Of a stretch of 64,000 nt of DNA, positions 48,361-59,419 are shown piece after piece (position 1 is the first letter of the stretch; each line of letters opens with the position of its first letter). A model generated the notes under the pieces. It was not told the origin of the DNA, ran no database searches, and was given only the letters and a program-made list of their open reading frames with translations. The DNA is taken from NCBI RefSeq assembly GCF_003663825.1, contig NZ_RCCC01000001.1, forward strand, positions 3,108,501-3,172,500, given 5' to 3'. Origin of the DNA: Acidovorax sp. 106. Lineage in GTDB: Bacteria > Pseudomonadota > Gammaproteobacteria > Burkholderiales > Burkholderiaceae_C. Position numbers and translations under genes: made by a program.

Positions 48361-49326
48361 TCAGGTGTTGCGCCCGCCCGCAGGCTGCAGCAGCACCAGC
48401 AGCGCCCCGGCGCCGCCATCCATGGGGCGGGCCTGCACAAAGGCCAGCACTTCCTTCTTTTGCACCAGCCAGCCCTGCACGCGCCCTTTGAGCACTGGGC
48501 TTTTGCCGGGCGAGCCCAGGCCCTTGCCGTGCACCACGCGCACGCAGCGCACGCCCAGCTTGTGGGCATGGCGAATGAAGTCGCCCAGGGCCTCGCGGGC
48601 CTCATCCACGCGCAGGCCGTGCAGGTCCAGCTGGCGCTGAATGCTCCAGTGGCCTGACCGCAGGCGGCGCGTGATCTCCACCCCGATGCCCGTGCGGCGA
48701 AAGCTCAGCTGGTCATCGGTGTCGAGCAAGGTGCTCACGTCAAAGTCATCGCTGATGGATTCCATCAGCACCCGTTCTTCGTCCAGCCAGTGCTGCACCG
48801 GCAGGGGCGGGGGCAGCTGCGGCTCCAGTTGCGCCAGGTTGGGCTGGGGCAGGGGCGTGATGGGCCCTACGGCGCGGCTGAACAGGGTGCGTTCGGCCGC
48901 TTGTCGGGCCGCAGCTTCGCGGCGGGCCTGCGCCTCGGCTTCAGCGCGCTGTTGCTCTTCGCGCAGTTGTCGGGCCACGGTGGCCAGGTCGTGCAAATCG
49001 TGCAGGCGCACGCTGGGGCGGCGCGGGGCGGCGGGCGTGCGCCGGGCCTTGGTGGGCTGTGTTGTGCCTTGCGCGCCTGGGGTGTTAGGCAACGGTGCGC
49101 GCGGCGGTGTTTGGCGCCAGGCTTGCAGCGCCGCCGTGCGGGCTGCGGCGGCCGACCGGCGCGCTGCGCGAGAGGGGGATGCTGGCGTCTTCGCGGCTTG
49201 TTTTGTGGGTTCTTTGGCAGGTCCGGCGGGCTGCGCCGCGCGTGTCAAAGCGGCGGCCAGGGCGCCACCCAGCTCTGGCGCCGTGGGGGCTGCGGGCGGC
49301 TGCCGTGGCGGGGTGGGCTGCGTCAC
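48361..49326 (-). CDS. Smr-domain protein (nuclease-like)
   Basis: The 321-residue protein has a long Pro/Ala/Arg-rich, low-complexity N-terminal half and a C-terminal Smr domain: [30 protein letters not shown] and GALLVLL. Smr domains nick DNA or RNA; the LDxHG and HGKG motifs are present. The start overlaps the radC stop by 4 bp (ATGA), so the two are co-translated. The role is probably nucleic-acid processing, not proven. Confidence 0.88.
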   Translation of the reverse strand: MTQPTPPRQPPAAPTAPELGGALAAALTRAAQPAGPAKEPTKQAAKTPASPSRAARRSAAAARTAALQAWRQTPPRAPLPNTPGAQGTTQPTKARRTPAAPRRPSVRLHDLHDLATVARQLREEQQRAEAEAQARREAAARQAAERTLFSRAVGPITPLPQPNLAQLEPQLPPPLPVQHWLDEERVLMESISDDFDVSTLLDTDDQLSFRRTGIGVEITRRLRSGHWSIQRQLDLHGLRVDEAREALGDFIRHAHKLGVRCVRVVHGKGLGSPGKSPVLKGRVQGWLVQKKEVLAFVQARPMDGGAGALLVLLQPAGGRNT

Positions 49327-50036
49327 ACCAGCCCCTGTTCTGCCATCGACAAGGCCTGGCCCGGCGCCACGATGACGTGGTCCAGCACACGCACATCCAC
49401 CAGCGCCAGCGTGGTTTTGAGGGTCTGCGTCAGCGCCTCGTCGGCCCGGCTGGGCTGCACGCTGCCGCTGGGGTGGTTGTGGGCCAGCACCACGGCGGCG
49501 GCCTGGTGGTGCAGGGCGCGCAGCACCACTTCGCGGGGGTAGACGCTGGTTTGCGTGAGCGTGCCGCGAAACAGCTCCTCCAGCGCCAGCAGGCGGTTTT
49601 GCGCGTCCAGAAACAGCACCGCAAACACCTCGTGCCCCTTGGCGGCCAGATGCAGTTGCAGGTAGTGCTTGACGGCGTTGGGCGAGTCGAACACCTCGCG
49701 CTCGCGCAGTTGCTGGGCCAGGGCCCGGCGGGCGAGTTCGAGCACGGCGACCAGCTCGGCGCGCTTGGCAGGGCCCAGGCCCTTGATGCGTTCCAGGTCG
49801 GCCGCGCTGGTGTTCAGCAGCCCGGCAATACCGCCAAAGCCGCCGGTGAGGTGGCCCGTATCCGGGTCTAGGGCAGGCGGATCCAGCAGCTCCTGCGCCA
49901 TTTGCAGCACGCCTTTGCCCACGATGCCGGTGCGCAGCAAGATGGCCAGCAGCTCGGCATCGGCCAGAGCGGCGGGGCCACGGGCCAGCAGTTTTTCGCG
50001 CGGCTGGGCGTCGGTGGGCAGGTCTTTGATGGCCAT
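49323..50036 (-). CDS. radC: DNA repair protein RadC homologue
   Basis: The 237-residue protein has an N-terminal HhH/UPF0758 region ([34 protein letters not shown]) and the C-terminal JAMM metalloprotease-like motif [15 protein letters not shown]. Despite the name, a direct repair role is doubtful in the family. The frame continues to 50168, but the family starts [16 protein letters not shown]. It is followed by the Smr-domain gene with a 4-bp overlap and is divergent from fkpB. Confidence 0.93.
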   Translation of the reverse strand: MAIKDLPTDAQPREKLLARGPAALADAELLAILLRTGIVGKGVLQMAQELLDPPALDPDTGHLTGGFGGIAGLLNTSAADLERIKGLGPAKRAELVAVLELARRALAQQLREREVFDSPNAVKHYLQLHLAAKGHEVFAVLFLDAQNRLLALEELFRGTLTQTSVYPREVVLRALHHQAAAVVLAHNHPSGSVQPSRADEALTQTLKTTLALVDVRVLDHVIVAPGQALSMAEQGLV

Positions 50037-50160
50037 GGCGCGGGTCTGTTGCTGAGGTGGGGGAGGGCGGGCTGGTCGGGTGGCTGGGCGCACAGCCCAG
50101 TCGGAGATCAGTAGGGGTTTGCCCGGTTTTCTACAATCGGGGCAGTTTATCGGGACTTTC

Positions 50161-50634
50161 ATGACCACTACAGCCGCCCCACTTCCCGCCGTTCCAACCG
50201 TTCAGCCCGGTTCCTTTCTCACCTTGCATTACCGCCTGGCAGGCCCTGCCGGTGATGTGATCAACACCTTCACCGACAAGCCCGCCACGCTGTCGCTGGG
50301 CACAGGCGAGCTGTCGCCCGCCATGGAGCAGCGCCTGCTGGGCCTGCCCGAAGGCACGCGCACCACGTTTGAGCTGCCTGCGGGCGAGGCCTTTGGTGAG
50401 CGCAATGCCGACATGCAGCAATGGGTGGCGCGCAAGCTGCTGAGCGAGCTGGGCGACCCGGATGAGAAGTACAACGTGGGCGATGTGGTGCAGTTCCCCA
50501 CCCCCGACGGCCTGGGCAGCTATGCCGGCGCCGTGCAGCAAGTGCGAGAAGACGGCGCCGTGCTGTTTGACTTCAACCACCCGCTGGCAGGCCAGCCGGT
50601 CACGTTTGAAGTGCAATTGATCGGGATTTTGTAA
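50161..50634 (+). CDS. fkpB: FKBP-type peptidyl-prolyl isomerase, SlpA/FkpB-like
   Basis: The 157-residue protein has the FKBP start [18 protein letters not shown], the [25 protein letters not shown] segment and the inserted flap with [14 protein letters not shown]. The stop TAA and the ispH start ATG share one A, so translation is coupled; the fkpB-ispH pair is conserved in many proteobacteria. It works in the cytoplasm as a prolyl isomerase/chaperone. Confidence 0.92.
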   Translation: MTTTAAPLPAVPTVQPGSFLTLHYRLAGPAGDVINTFTDKPATLSLGTGELSPAMEQRLLGLPEGTRTTFELPAGEAFGERNADMQQWVARKLLSELGDPDEKYNVGDVVQFPTPDGLGSYAGAVQQVREDGAVLFDFNHPLAGQPVTFEVQLIGIL

Positions 50635-51629
50635 TGATCAGCCCCCAGGAGATTTTGCTGGCCGAGCCGCGCGGCTTTTGCGCGGGCGTGGACCGCGCCA
50701 TCGAGATCGTTGAGCGTGCCATCCAGAAATTTGGCGCGCCCATCTATGTGCGCCACGAAATCGTGCACAACACCTATGTGGTGAACGACCTCAAGGCCAA
50801 GGGCGCCATCTTCATCGAAGAGTTGTCGGACGTGCCGCCCGGCGCCACGCTGGTCTTCAGCGCCCACGGTGTGAGCCGTGCGGTGCAATTGGAAGCCGAG
50901 CAGCGCGGCTTCAGCATTTTTGACGCCACCTGCCCCCTGGTGACCAAGGTGCACGTCGAGGTGGCCAAGCTCGCCAAAGAGGGCTACGAGTTCATCATGA
51001 TCGGCCACAAGGGGCACCCCGAGGTCGAAGGCACCATGGGCCAGCTGGACCACGGCATTCACTTGGTGGAAGACGTGGAAGACGTTGCCCGCGTGCAGCC
51101 CGCGCAGACGGCCAAGCTGGCCGTGGTGACCCAGACCACATTGAGCGTGGACGATGCCGCCGAGATCACGGCAGCGGTGCGCGCGCGCTTTCCGAGCGTG
51201 CGCGAGCCCAAGCAGCAAGACATCTGCTACGCCACGCAAAACCGCCAGGACGCGGTGAAGGTGCTGAGTCCGCAGGTGGATGTGGTGATTGTGGTGGGCA
51301 GCCCCACCAGCTCCAACAGCAACCGCCTGCGTGAGCTGGCGGCGCGCCTGGGCACCCAGGCTTACATGGTCGACAGCGCCGAAGAACTGCGCACCGAGTG
51401 GTTTGCGGGCGCGGCCCGCGTGGGCCTGACGGCAGGGGCGTCGGCACCAGAAATCCTGGTGCAACAGGTCATCGACCGCATCAAGGCGCTGGGCGCGGTG
51501 TCGGTGCGCAGCATGTCGGGCATTGAAGAAACCATCAAGTTCCCGCTGCCCAAGGGCCTGAAGATCGACGCGGCCACGGGGCTGGAGATCACTCAGCGCA
51601 TGCCAGAGACGGGCCCGGCAGCGCATTGA
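50634..51629 (+). CDS. ispH: 4-hydroxy-3-methylbut-2-enyl diphosphate reductase
   Basis: The last step of the non-mevalonate pathway, an iron-sulphur enzyme. The 331-residue protein has the three cluster cysteines in [25 protein letters not shown] and [10 protein letters not shown], and conserved [14 protein letters not shown] and [12 protein letters not shown]. It works with ispE encoded at 23.8-24.6 kb. It is followed 4 bp later by a tandem-hairpin repeat. Confidence 0.97.
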   Translation: MISPQEILLAEPRGFCAGVDRAIEIVERAIQKFGAPIYVRHEIVHNTYVVNDLKAKGAIFIEELSDVPPGATLVFSAHGVSRAVQLEAEQRGFSIFDATCPLVTKVHVEVAKLAKEGYEFIMIGHKGHPEVEGTMGQLDHGIHLVEDVEDVARVQPAQTAKLAVVTQTTLSVDDAAEITAAVRARFPSVREPKQQDICYATQNRQDAVKVLSPQVDVVIVVGSPTSSNSNRLRELAARLGTQAYMVDSAEELRTEWFAGAARVGLTAGASAPEILVQQVIDRIKALGAVSVRSMSGIEETIKFPLPKGLKIDAATGLEITQRMPETGPAAH

Positions 51630-51633
51630 GGTG

Positions 51634-51692
51634 TTTGCTATTTATTTAATAGCTGCTAGCGCTTTCTGGTAGGGCGCTAGAGTCATTTTTGA
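51634..51692 (+). repeat. Tandem-hairpin intergenic repeat, copy G
   Basis: TTTGCTATTTATTTAATAGC gives a perfect GCTATT/AATAGC stem; then TGC and TAGCGCTTTCTGGTAGGGCG with CTA, then AGAGTC and ATTTTTGAC. It starts 4 bp after the ispH stop, in ispH direction, and fills the gap to the convergent CBS gene. Confidence 0.93.
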
Positions 51693-51693
51693 C

Positions 51694-52392
51694 TTAGGAG
51701 TGGTCAGGCGCAGGCCCGCTCCACAAATCCAGCGGCGGGTCTGCCGCCACGGCGCGCAGGATGTCGGTGCGCGAGATGAACCCGGCCAGCACGCCCGCCT
51801 CGTCGGTCACAGGCAAACCCGGCAGGCCGGTAGACAGCAACACACCCGCCACCCGGCGCAAGGCGGTGTCTGCCGCTACGGCAGGCACGGGGGTGAGCAT
51901 GACTTCGGAGACCGGGCGGCGCGCCAGCTCAATCGCCTCCTTCACGGCCCCCGGCTCGGGCAGCAAGTCCAGCGGCGCCATGTCGGCCCGCAACAGCAGG
52001 CCCACCACGCGGCCCAGCTCGTCGACCACGGGGGCCTGCGCCACGCGGTGTTCGGCCAGCGTTTGCCAGGCGTCGTTCACGCGCATGGACGGCGCCACGC
52101 TCAACGCCCCGTGGCTCATCACATCGCTCACCAGCGTCAGCGGCTCGCGCCGCCGCTGGGGCCCCTGCCCGGTCTGGATGTAAGCGGCCACGGCGTCGTG
52201 CAGCCGCAGGTTCACCACGGGCGCGTGTTCGCGCGCCAAGGGGGCTGGCGCAGGGGCTGCGTTGGCCTCGGCGTCCATACTGCGAGTACGCAGCGCCTGC
52301 GGTCGGCCCACGGGCCGCACCGCTGCGATCTGGCTCAGGTTTTCAGGGCCGCCCCGGTAGATCTGGCCCGAAGGGCCGAACACAAAAAACAT
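51694..52392 (-). CDS. CBS-domain protein
   Basis: The 232-residue protein has a short N-terminal FGPSGQIYRGG region, an Ala/Pro linker and two CBS motifs in the C-terminal two thirds (VSDVMSHGALSVAPSMRVND, VSEVMLTPVPAVAADTALRR, GFISRTDILRAV). CBS pairs bind adenylates and act as sensors. The ATG at 52392 has a strong AGGAGG ribosome binding site; a frame extending to 52434 is not needed. No catalytic domain is attached; the partner is unknown. Confidence 0.87.
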   Translation of the reverse strand: MFFVFGPSGQIYRGGPENLSQIAAVRPVGRPQALRTRSMDAEANAAPAPAPLAREHAPVVNLRLHDAVAAYIQTGQGPQRRREPLTLVSDVMSHGALSVAPSMRVNDAWQTLAEHRVAQAPVVDELGRVVGLLLRADMAPLDLLPEPGAVKEAIELARRPVSEVMLTPVPAVAADTALRRVAGVLLSTGLPGLPVTDEAGVLAGFISRTDILRAVAADPPLDLWSGPAPDHS

Positions 52393-52565
52393 CACCACCT
52401 CCTGTGGGCTGTGCACGCGCCCAACCCTGCACACATGGTATCGGCATGCGGGTGCGGCCCGTTAAGGCGGGTTCGGCGCCGCTCAGGCGCAGGCTTGGGG
52501 CTCGGTCTTGGTGTGAAGGAGGGGTTCTACACTCTGCCCACCTTTCATGACCGGAGCCTTCTTTG

Positions 52566-53507
52566 ATGATTGACCGTGCTGCCATCTCTGCCGCCCGCCA
52601 GCGCCTGGCGCTTCACCCCCATTTTTTGCGCACCACGCCCCTGTTGCGCCTGCCCGGGCAGGCGTTGGGCGTGGACTGTGCAGAGGTCTGGCTCAAGCTG
52701 GAGCACCTGCAAGTGGGCGGCAGCTTCAAGGCCCGCGGCATGCTGTACCGCCTGCTGGCCAACCCGGTGCCCGACAGCGGCGTGATCATTGCCTCAGGCG
52801 GCAACGCAGGCATTGCCGTGGCGGCCGCAGCGCAGGCCCTGGGTGTGCGCTGTGAAGTCTTTGTGCCCGAGGTCTCGCCCGAGGCCAAGCGCGCCCGCCT
52901 GCGTGCGCTGGGTGCCGAAGTGGTGGTCACCGGTGCGGCTTACTCCGAAGCGTTTGAGGCCTGCGTGGCGCGCCAGCAAGCCACCGGCGCATTGCAAGCC
53001 CATGCCTACGACCAGCCCGAGGTGGTGGCCGGAGCAGGCACCCTGGCGCTGGAGCTGGAAGAACAAGCCGGCCGCCTGCCCGACACGGTACTGGTCAGCG
53101 TGGGCGGCGGTGGCCTGATCGGCGGCGTGGCCGCGTGGGTCGAGAGCCGCGCCCATGTGGTGGCCCTCGAGCCCGAGGGAGCGCCTACGCTGCATGCCGC
53201 GCGCGCTGCGGGCCAGCCCGTGGACGTGGCGGTGGGTGGCGTGGCCGCAGATTCCCTGGGGGCCAAACGCATCGGTGCCATCGGCTGGGAGGTGAGCCAG
53301 CGCCACGTGCACGATGCCTTGCTGCTGCCCGACGAAGCCATCCGCGCCGCCCAGTTGTGGCTGTGGAAAGAGCTGAAACTGGCCGTGGAACCCGCTGCCG
53401 CGCTGGGCCTGGCCGCGCTGCAAACCGGCGCCTACAAGAGCCAGCCGCAGGAGACCGTGGCGTTGATCCTGTGCGGTGCGAATTTTGATCCGACAACGCT
53501 GGCCTGA
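52566..53507 (+). CDS. PLP-dependent threonine/serine dehydratase-like protein
   Basis: The ~313-residue protein is a fold-type II PLP enzyme: the Lys in GGSFKARGM, the Asn/Gly loop SGGNAGIAVA, and the phosphate loop SVGGGGLIGGVAAW. It could be a threonine/serine dehydratase or a serine racemase-type enzyme; there is no regulatory ACT domain. A TTG immediately upstream is in frame, but the ATG at 52566 is preferred. It is followed 33 bp later by serS. Confidence 0.88.
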   Translation: MIDRAAISAARQRLALHPHFLRTTPLLRLPGQALGVDCAEVWLKLEHLQVGGSFKARGMLYRLLANPVPDSGVIIASGGNAGIAVAAAAQALGVRCEVFVPEVSPEAKRARLRALGAEVVVTGAAYSEAFEACVARQQATGALQAHAYDQPEVVAGAGTLALELEEQAGRLPDTVLVSVGGGGLIGGVAAWVESRAHVVALEPEGAPTLHAARAAGQPVDVAVGGVAADSLGAKRIGAIGWEVSQRHVHDALLLPDEAIRAAQLWLWKELKLAVEPAAALGLAALQTGAYKSQPQETVALILCGANFDPTTLA

Positions 53508-53531
53508 GCCCAGCGCCGAGCGCCCCTTTAA

Positions 53532-54863
<1,332 letters not shown>

Positions 54864-54892
54864 GCACAAACCTCTGCTGAGCTTCTTGCACA

Positions 54893-54914
54893 ACGGGCCT
54901 TCGGGCCCGTTTTT
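54893..54914 (+). terminator. Rho-independent terminator after serS
   Basis: A 7-bp stem ACGGGCC/GGCCCGT with a UUCG-type tetraloop is followed by four to five T residues. Confidence 0.85.
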
Positions 54915-55038
54915 CATGCCCGGTAGGTATTAGGGTGACGCCGCCAGCAGCTTCCTGTGCGTTGTGGTGCAATCCGTTGCCGCAGCGGGCGCCGTGCCGC
55001 AGCGTCACGAACCCCCCCACCTACCAGGACCGATTTCC

Positions 55039-55551
55039 ATGACCTATCCCATGCACACCTCCAGCGTCCCCGTGTTTCGCCAGATGTTGGGCGCTTTGAA
55101 GGACGTGCTTGCCAAGACCGAGGCCCACGCCACCGCCCGCAAGATCGAGCCCGACGCCCTGCTGCAAGCCCGGCTCTACCCCGACATGTTCCCCATGGCC
55201 CGCCAGGTGCTGATCGCTTGCGACTTCGCGAAGGGCGTCTGCGCCCGTCTGGCTGGTGTTGAGGTGCCCTCTTATCCTGATGGCGAGCGCCCGGGCTTTG
55301 CAGAGCTGAATGAACGCATTGACACCGTGCTGGCGTTCATCGAAGGCCTGCCCGCCGAGAACTTTGCCGAAGCCGCCACCCGCCAGATCACCCTGCAGCC
55401 CGGCACCCCGCGTGAAAAGCAGTTTGTGGGCCAGGCCTACTTGTTGCACTACGGTTTGCCGCAATTCTTCTTCCACGCCACCACCGCCTATGCGCTGGCA
55501 CGCCACAACGGGGTGGAAGTGGGCAAGCGCGACTACATGGGCAAGGTCTGA
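55039..55551 (+). CDS. DUF1993 family protein
   Basis: The 170-residue protein matches DUF1993 in pattern: TSSVPVFRQMLGALKDVL at the start, ARLYPDMFPMARQVLIACDFAKG, and the C-terminal LHYGLPQFFFHATTAYALARHNGVEVGKRDYMG. The compact helical layout resembles DinB-type bundles, with His residues near the C-terminus. AGGA lies 9 bp before the ATG at 55039. Function is unknown. Confidence 0.85.
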   Translation: MTYPMHTSSVPVFRQMLGALKDVLAKTEAHATARKIEPDALLQARLYPDMFPMARQVLIACDFAKGVCARLAGVEVPSYPDGERPGFAELNERIDTVLAFIEGLPAENFAEAATRQITLQPGTPREKQFVGQAYLLHYGLPQFFFHATTAYALARHNGVEVGKRDYMGKV

Positions 55552-55630
55552 GCGAACACTGCGCCCAGTGCCGAGCGTGCACCCGCGCTCGTTAAGCGAG
55601 AGCAGGTGCGTGCTGTTCAAAAAAGCTTGC

Positions 55631-55636
55631 TATAAT
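55631..55636 (+). promoter_or_regulatory. -10 element of tRNA-Ser promoter
   Basis: A perfect TATAAT lies 18 bp before the tRNA-Ser gene. No good -35 hexamer is seen at the usual spacing. Confidence 0.55.
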
Positions 55637-55654
55637 CGCAGGCTTCGACACATT

Positions 55655-55744
<90 letters not shown>

Positions 55745-55760
55745 TTAGGCAAACAGACAA

Positions 55761-55782
55761 GCACCCCTCGGGGTGCTTTTTT
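55761..55782 (+). terminator. Rho-independent terminator after tRNA-Ser
   Basis: GCACCCC/GGGGTGC (7 bp, tight loop) followed by six T, 16 bp after the tRNA end. Confidence 0.87.
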
Positions 55783-55838
55783 GTTTCTGCCCACATTTCC
55801 ACCCTGCTCTGGGGTGGTGAATCAAAACCCCCGTCCCA

Positions 55839-56675
55839 TCAATCGATGAGTTGCCCATCCGGCTCATGGAATGGGAACGGCCCTTCAAATGACCCACTGG
55901 CTGCCAAATGAGACACCATGCGCGCCCCGCGTGGCAGGGCGTGGATGGCGAAGCCTGGGGGCTCCAGCATCCAGGTGGATGGCGCTTGCGGCGACAGGTC
56001 CAGGCTGACCTGGTGCGCGGGGGCGGGGACGGTGGAGGCGATGCTGCCGCCAAAGCGCACCTGGATGCTGCGGTGCAGGTGGCCGCAAATGACGCGCTCG
56101 ACGTTGGGGTGGCGGGCCACGATGGCCTCTAGCGCCTGGGCGCCTTCGAGCAGACCAATCTTGTCCATGTGGCCGATCAGTGTTTGAAACGGCGGGTGGT
56201 GCATGGCGATGACCACGGGGCGGTGGCTCTGGCGCTCTAGCTCGGCCTCCAGCCACGCAAGGCGCTGGGTGCACAGGCTGCCTGCGCTGGCCCCGGGCAC
56301 CACGGTGTCCAGCGCAATCAACTGCATTTCGCCCACGGGTACGCTGTATTGCACAAACCCGTCGTGGCCCAGGTAATGGGCGTGTTCTGGAAAGCTGGCG
56401 CGCAGTTGGCTGCGATCGTCGTGGTTGCCCGGCAGCAGGTAGATGGGCATGGACCCCAGCGGGGCCAGCAGGGCGCGCAGGTGGTCGTACTCGGCTGCGC
56501 GGCCAAAGTCGGTCAGGTCGCCGGTGATGACCACGGCATCGGGGCGCTGGGGCAGGCGGGTGATGCTGTGCACCGCCTGCTGCAGGTACGGTGCCGTGTT
56601 GATGCGGCCATAGGCCAGGCGGCCTGGCTCGCGGATGTGCAGGTCAGACAGTTGCAGCAGCAAGGTGGTGGTCAT
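55839..56675 (-). CDS. Class III metallophosphodiesterase, CpdA/GpdQ-like
   Basis: The 278-residue protein has the five metal-binding blocks of calcineurin-like phosphoesterases: LSDLHIRE, VITGDLTDFG, LPGNHDD, AMHHPPF and ICGHLHR. The layout and length resemble GpdQ/CpdA, which act on glycerophosphodiesters or cyclic nucleotides. It is the last gene of the LacI-regulated ABC operon and overlaps the ATPase stop by 4 bp. This implies that it hydrolyses the imported solute, perhaps a phosphodiester; the substrate is inferred from context. Confidence 0.88.
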   Translation of the reverse strand: MTTTLLLQLSDLHIREPGRLAYGRINTAPYLQQAVHSITRLPQRPDAVVITGDLTDFGRAAEYDHLRALLAPLGSMPIYLLPGNHDDRSQLRASFPEHAHYLGHDGFVQYSVPVGEMQLIALDTVVPGASAGSLCTQRLAWLEAELERQSHRPVVIAMHHPPFQTLIGHMDKIGLLEGAQALEAIVARHPNVERVICGHLHRSIQVRFGGSIASTVPAPAHQVSLDLSPQAPSTWMLEPPGFAIHALPRGARMVSHLAASGSFEGPFPFHEPDGQLID

Positions 56676-57757
56676 GGCGTGGTCTCCTCGGCCAAGGGCA
56701 TCAGGCGTTCGGGGTGGATGCGGATGCCGACGGTGTCGCCCGTGCGTGCAGGGTGGTCGCGGGCCACATCGGCGCGCAGCAGGCTGCTTTGGTCGACCAC
56801 GCGCAGGCTGAGCTGCACGCGGTCGCCCAGAAAGCTGCGCTGAATAACCTCTGCACGGCCCCAGGCCATGGTGAATGCGTCGCCTGTGGTGTCCAGGGCC
56901 ACTTCCAGGTCTTCAGGGCGTGCCAGCAAGGTGTCCAGCCCTTGGCAGGATACGGGGCAGGGCAGGTCGATGCCGCCCAGGGGCAGCACCTGGCGGTCGC
57001 GGGCAGCGGCGTCGCGTTCAAGGCGATTGACTTTGCCCAGAAAGGCCGCCACAAACGGGTGCGCCGGGGTGCGGTACAGCGTCTCGCCATCGCCCACTTG
57101 CACGATGTGGCCCGCACGCATCACGGCCAGCCGGTCGGCAATGGCCAGGGCTTCTTGCTGGTCGTGCGTGACGTGGATGGCGGTGATGTGCAGGCGGCGC
57201 AGCAGCTCGGCCAGCTCGTCGCGCAGCGATTCTTTGAGCTTGGCATCCAGCGCCGTGAGTGGCTCGTCCAGCAGCAGCACGCGCGGGCGCACGGCCACGG
57301 CGCGGGCCAGGGCCACGCGCTGGCGTTGGCCGCCCGATAGCTCGGCGGGGCGTTTTTTCTCCAGGCCGTTCAGGCGCACCAGGTCGACCAGCTCGCCCAC
57401 CGTGCGGCGGCGCTCGTCTTCGGCCACTCCGCGAATCTTGAGGCCGTAGCCAATGTTGGCCTCCACGCTCATCTGCGGAAACAGCGCGTAGTGCTGGAAC
57501 ACCATGCCCACGCCGCGCCGCTCAATGGGCAACTGCGTCACATCGGTGCCACCAAAGGCGATACGGCTGCCTGCATCGGGGGCCTCCAGCCCCGCAATCA
57601 GGCGCAGCAGCGTGGTCTTGCCGCAGCCCGAGGGACCGAGCAGCGCGAGCACTTCGCCGGGCTCCACCACCAAGTCGGTGGGCTGTAGGCCGCGTGTGCC
57701 GTCGGCATAGGTTTTGGCGCACTGGACGATGTCCACGCGCGTGCGTTCAAGTTCCAT
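56672..57757 (-). CDS. ABC transporter ATP-binding protein with TOBE-type C-terminus
   Basis: The 361-residue ATPase has Walker A LLGPSGCGKTTLL, signature LSGGQRQRVALARA, Walker B VLLLDEPLTALD and switch His in HVTHDQQEAL, the pattern of PotA/FbpC-type importers. The C-terminal third holds a TOBE regulatory domain. The ATG at 57757 fits homology and overlaps the permease stop by 11 bp. It powers the two permeases encoded upstream. Confidence 0.93.
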   Translation of the reverse strand: MELERTRVDIVQCAKTYADGTRGLQPTDLVVEPGEVLALLGPSGCGKTTLLRLIAGLEAPDAGSRIAFGGTDVTQLPIERRGVGMVFQHYALFPQMSVEANIGYGLKIRGVAEDERRRTVGELVDLVRLNGLEKKRPAELSGGQRQRVALARAVAVRPRVLLLDEPLTALDAKLKESLRDELAELLRRLHITAIHVTHDQQEALAIADRLAVMRAGHIVQVGDGETLYRTPAHPFVAAFLGKVNRLERDAAARDRQVLPLGGIDLPCPVSCQGLDTLLARPEDLEVALDTTGDAFTMAWGRAEVIQRSFLGDRVQLSLRVVDQSSLLRADVARDHPARTGDTVGIRIHPERLMPLAEETTP

Positions 57758-58553
57758 GGTGTTTTTCGATGAGGGCGCCGATGGCCTGAAGGCCCCAGAG
57801 CACGGGCAGGATGACGATGAGGAAGACCAGCGTGTAGGCCGATCCGATTTCGATGCGCATGGAGGCATAGCTGTCGGCCAGGCCCACGGGCAGCGTGCGG
57901 GTGAGCGGCGTGTGCAGCATCCAGGTGAGGTTGAATTCGCCCACCGACAGCGTGAACACCATCAGGCTGCCGGCCACGATGGCGGGCAGCACGGCGGGCA
58001 CCAGCACGCCCAAAAAGCGCTGGGCAAAGCTGGCGCCCAGCGAGCGCGCAGCCTCTTCGAGCGCGCGCAGCTCACCCTTGCGAAAGGCCGCACCCACGGT
58101 GCGCACCATGAAGGGCAGCGTGAACACCATGTGGCCCACGAGGATGAAGGCGAAGCTCTGGCGAAAGCCCGAAAGCGTGCCGTAGGCCAAGATAAGCGCC
58201 AGCGCGCTGGCCAGGCCGGGCACCGCCACGGGCAGGGTGAGCAGCTCTTCAAACCACCGCGCCGCGCGCGACGGGCTGCGCGCCAGTGCGTAGGCGCAGG
58301 GCACGCCCAGCAGCAAATTGCCCACCACGCACAGCAGTGCAATCCACAGCGACGAGGCCACCGTGCCGCCGTAAAGCTGCCAGACCTCGGCGAGCCAGCG
58401 TGTGGTGAGCCCGCTGGCCAAGCCCTTGCTGTAGTTGACCACCAGCCCCGTCATCACCGACAAGGCGATGGGGGCCAGCATGAAAAAAGCCACCAGCGTG
58501 GTGAGCGCGATGAGCAGCCAGGGGGCCTGGCGCGCGTTGCGTGGGGTGGACAT
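57747..58553 (-). CDS. ABC transporter permease (second)
   Basis: The 268-residue protein has about six membrane helices and the EAA-type loop ALEEAARSLGASFAQRFLGVLVPA. It is the PotC-like partner of the preceding permease. Its ATG shares one base with the stop of that gene (TGATG). The frame open to 58592 lies in the upstream gene and is not used. Confidence 0.92.
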   Translation of the reverse strand: MSTPRNARQAPWLLIALTTLVAFFMLAPIALSVMTGLVVNYSKGLASGLTTRWLAEVWQLYGGTVASSLWIALLCVVGNLLLGVPCAYALARSPSRAARWFEELLTLPVAVPGLASALALILAYGTLSGFRQSFAFILVGHMVFTLPFMVRTVGAAFRKGELRALEEAARSLGASFAQRFLGVLVPAVLPAIVAGSLMVFTLSVGEFNLTWMLHTPLTRTLPVGLADSYASMRIEIGSAYTLVFLIVILPVLWGLQAIGALIEKHHGT

Positions 58554-59368
58554 CAAAACGCCTCCTTGCCGCCTACGCGGCGCGCCAGCCACAGCACCAG
58601 CCAGGTGATGAGCCCCAGCGCAATCGACAGGCTGGCCGCCAAGGAAAAGTTGGCGTAGTTGGTGAACTCGTTGTAGATGGTGATGGGCAGCACCTCAAAT
58701 TTGCTGGCCAGCGTGAAGGCCGTGCCAAACGCCCCCATGGCCGTGGCGAACACGATGGCGCCGCAGGCCAGCGTGGTGGGGGCCAGCTCGGGCATCCACA
58801 CATCGCGTGCCACGCGCCAGCGTGATGCGCCCAGCGAGCGTGCGGCCTCTTCCAGCTGCGCGTCCATGGCCTCGGCGGCGGCGGTGTAGGTGGTGATGGC
58901 GCGGGGCAGCGAGAAGTACAGGTACGCCAGGAACAAGCCCGTGAGCCCATAGGCAAAGGTGATGCGCTCGCCGCCCAGGTGTGCAGACAGGTCCGCCACC
59001 AACCCCTGGCGCCCGCCCAGCAAGATCATGAAGAACCCGACGATCACCCCCGGAAACGACAGCGGCAGCGTGAGCAGTGACAAGAGCAGCCTGCGCCCCG
59101 CAAACCGCTGGCGCGCCAGCGTGATGCCCACCAGGGCCCCCAGCACCAGCGTGGCCAGGGTGACGACGATGGACAGCCCCAGCGTTTGCAGCAGGCTTTG
59201 CAGGTAGCGGCCGTGGCTGAGCACGGCAAAGTAAGTCGCCCAGCCTTGGTGGGCGGGCAGCGCAATCAGCCGCGCCACCGGCAGCAGCCAGAACGCGGCA
59301 AAGAAGGCCGCCGCCGGTGCGGCGCAGGCCAGCAGCAGCGTGCGGGAAGGAGCAAAGCCGGAGCGCAT
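58553..59368 (-). CDS. ABC transporter permease (first)
   Basis: The 271-residue protein has about six membrane helices and the EAA loop QLEEAARSLGASRWRVARDVWMPEL. It is PotB-like and pairs with the second permease. A TTG 6 codons upstream (59386) is in frame, but the ATG at 59368 starts a normal membrane N-terminus. It lies 51 bp downstream of the binding-protein gene. Confidence 0.92.
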   Translation of the reverse strand: MRSGFAPSRTLLLACAAPAAAFFAAFWLLPVARLIALPAHQGWATYFAVLSHGRYLQSLLQTLGLSIVVTLATLVLGALVGITLARQRFAGRRLLLSLLTLPLSFPGVIVGFFMILLGGRQGLVADLSAHLGGERITFAYGLTGLFLAYLYFSLPRAITTYTAAAEAMDAQLEEAARSLGASRWRVARDVWMPELAPTTLACGAIVFATAMGAFGTAFTLASKFEVLPITIYNEFTNYANFSLAASLSIALGLITWLVLWLARRVGGKEAF

Positions 59369-59419
59369 GGCGGTGGCAGATTGCAAGAGGAGGTCGCTGG
59401 AGGCAGTGGCCGCAGCGGC

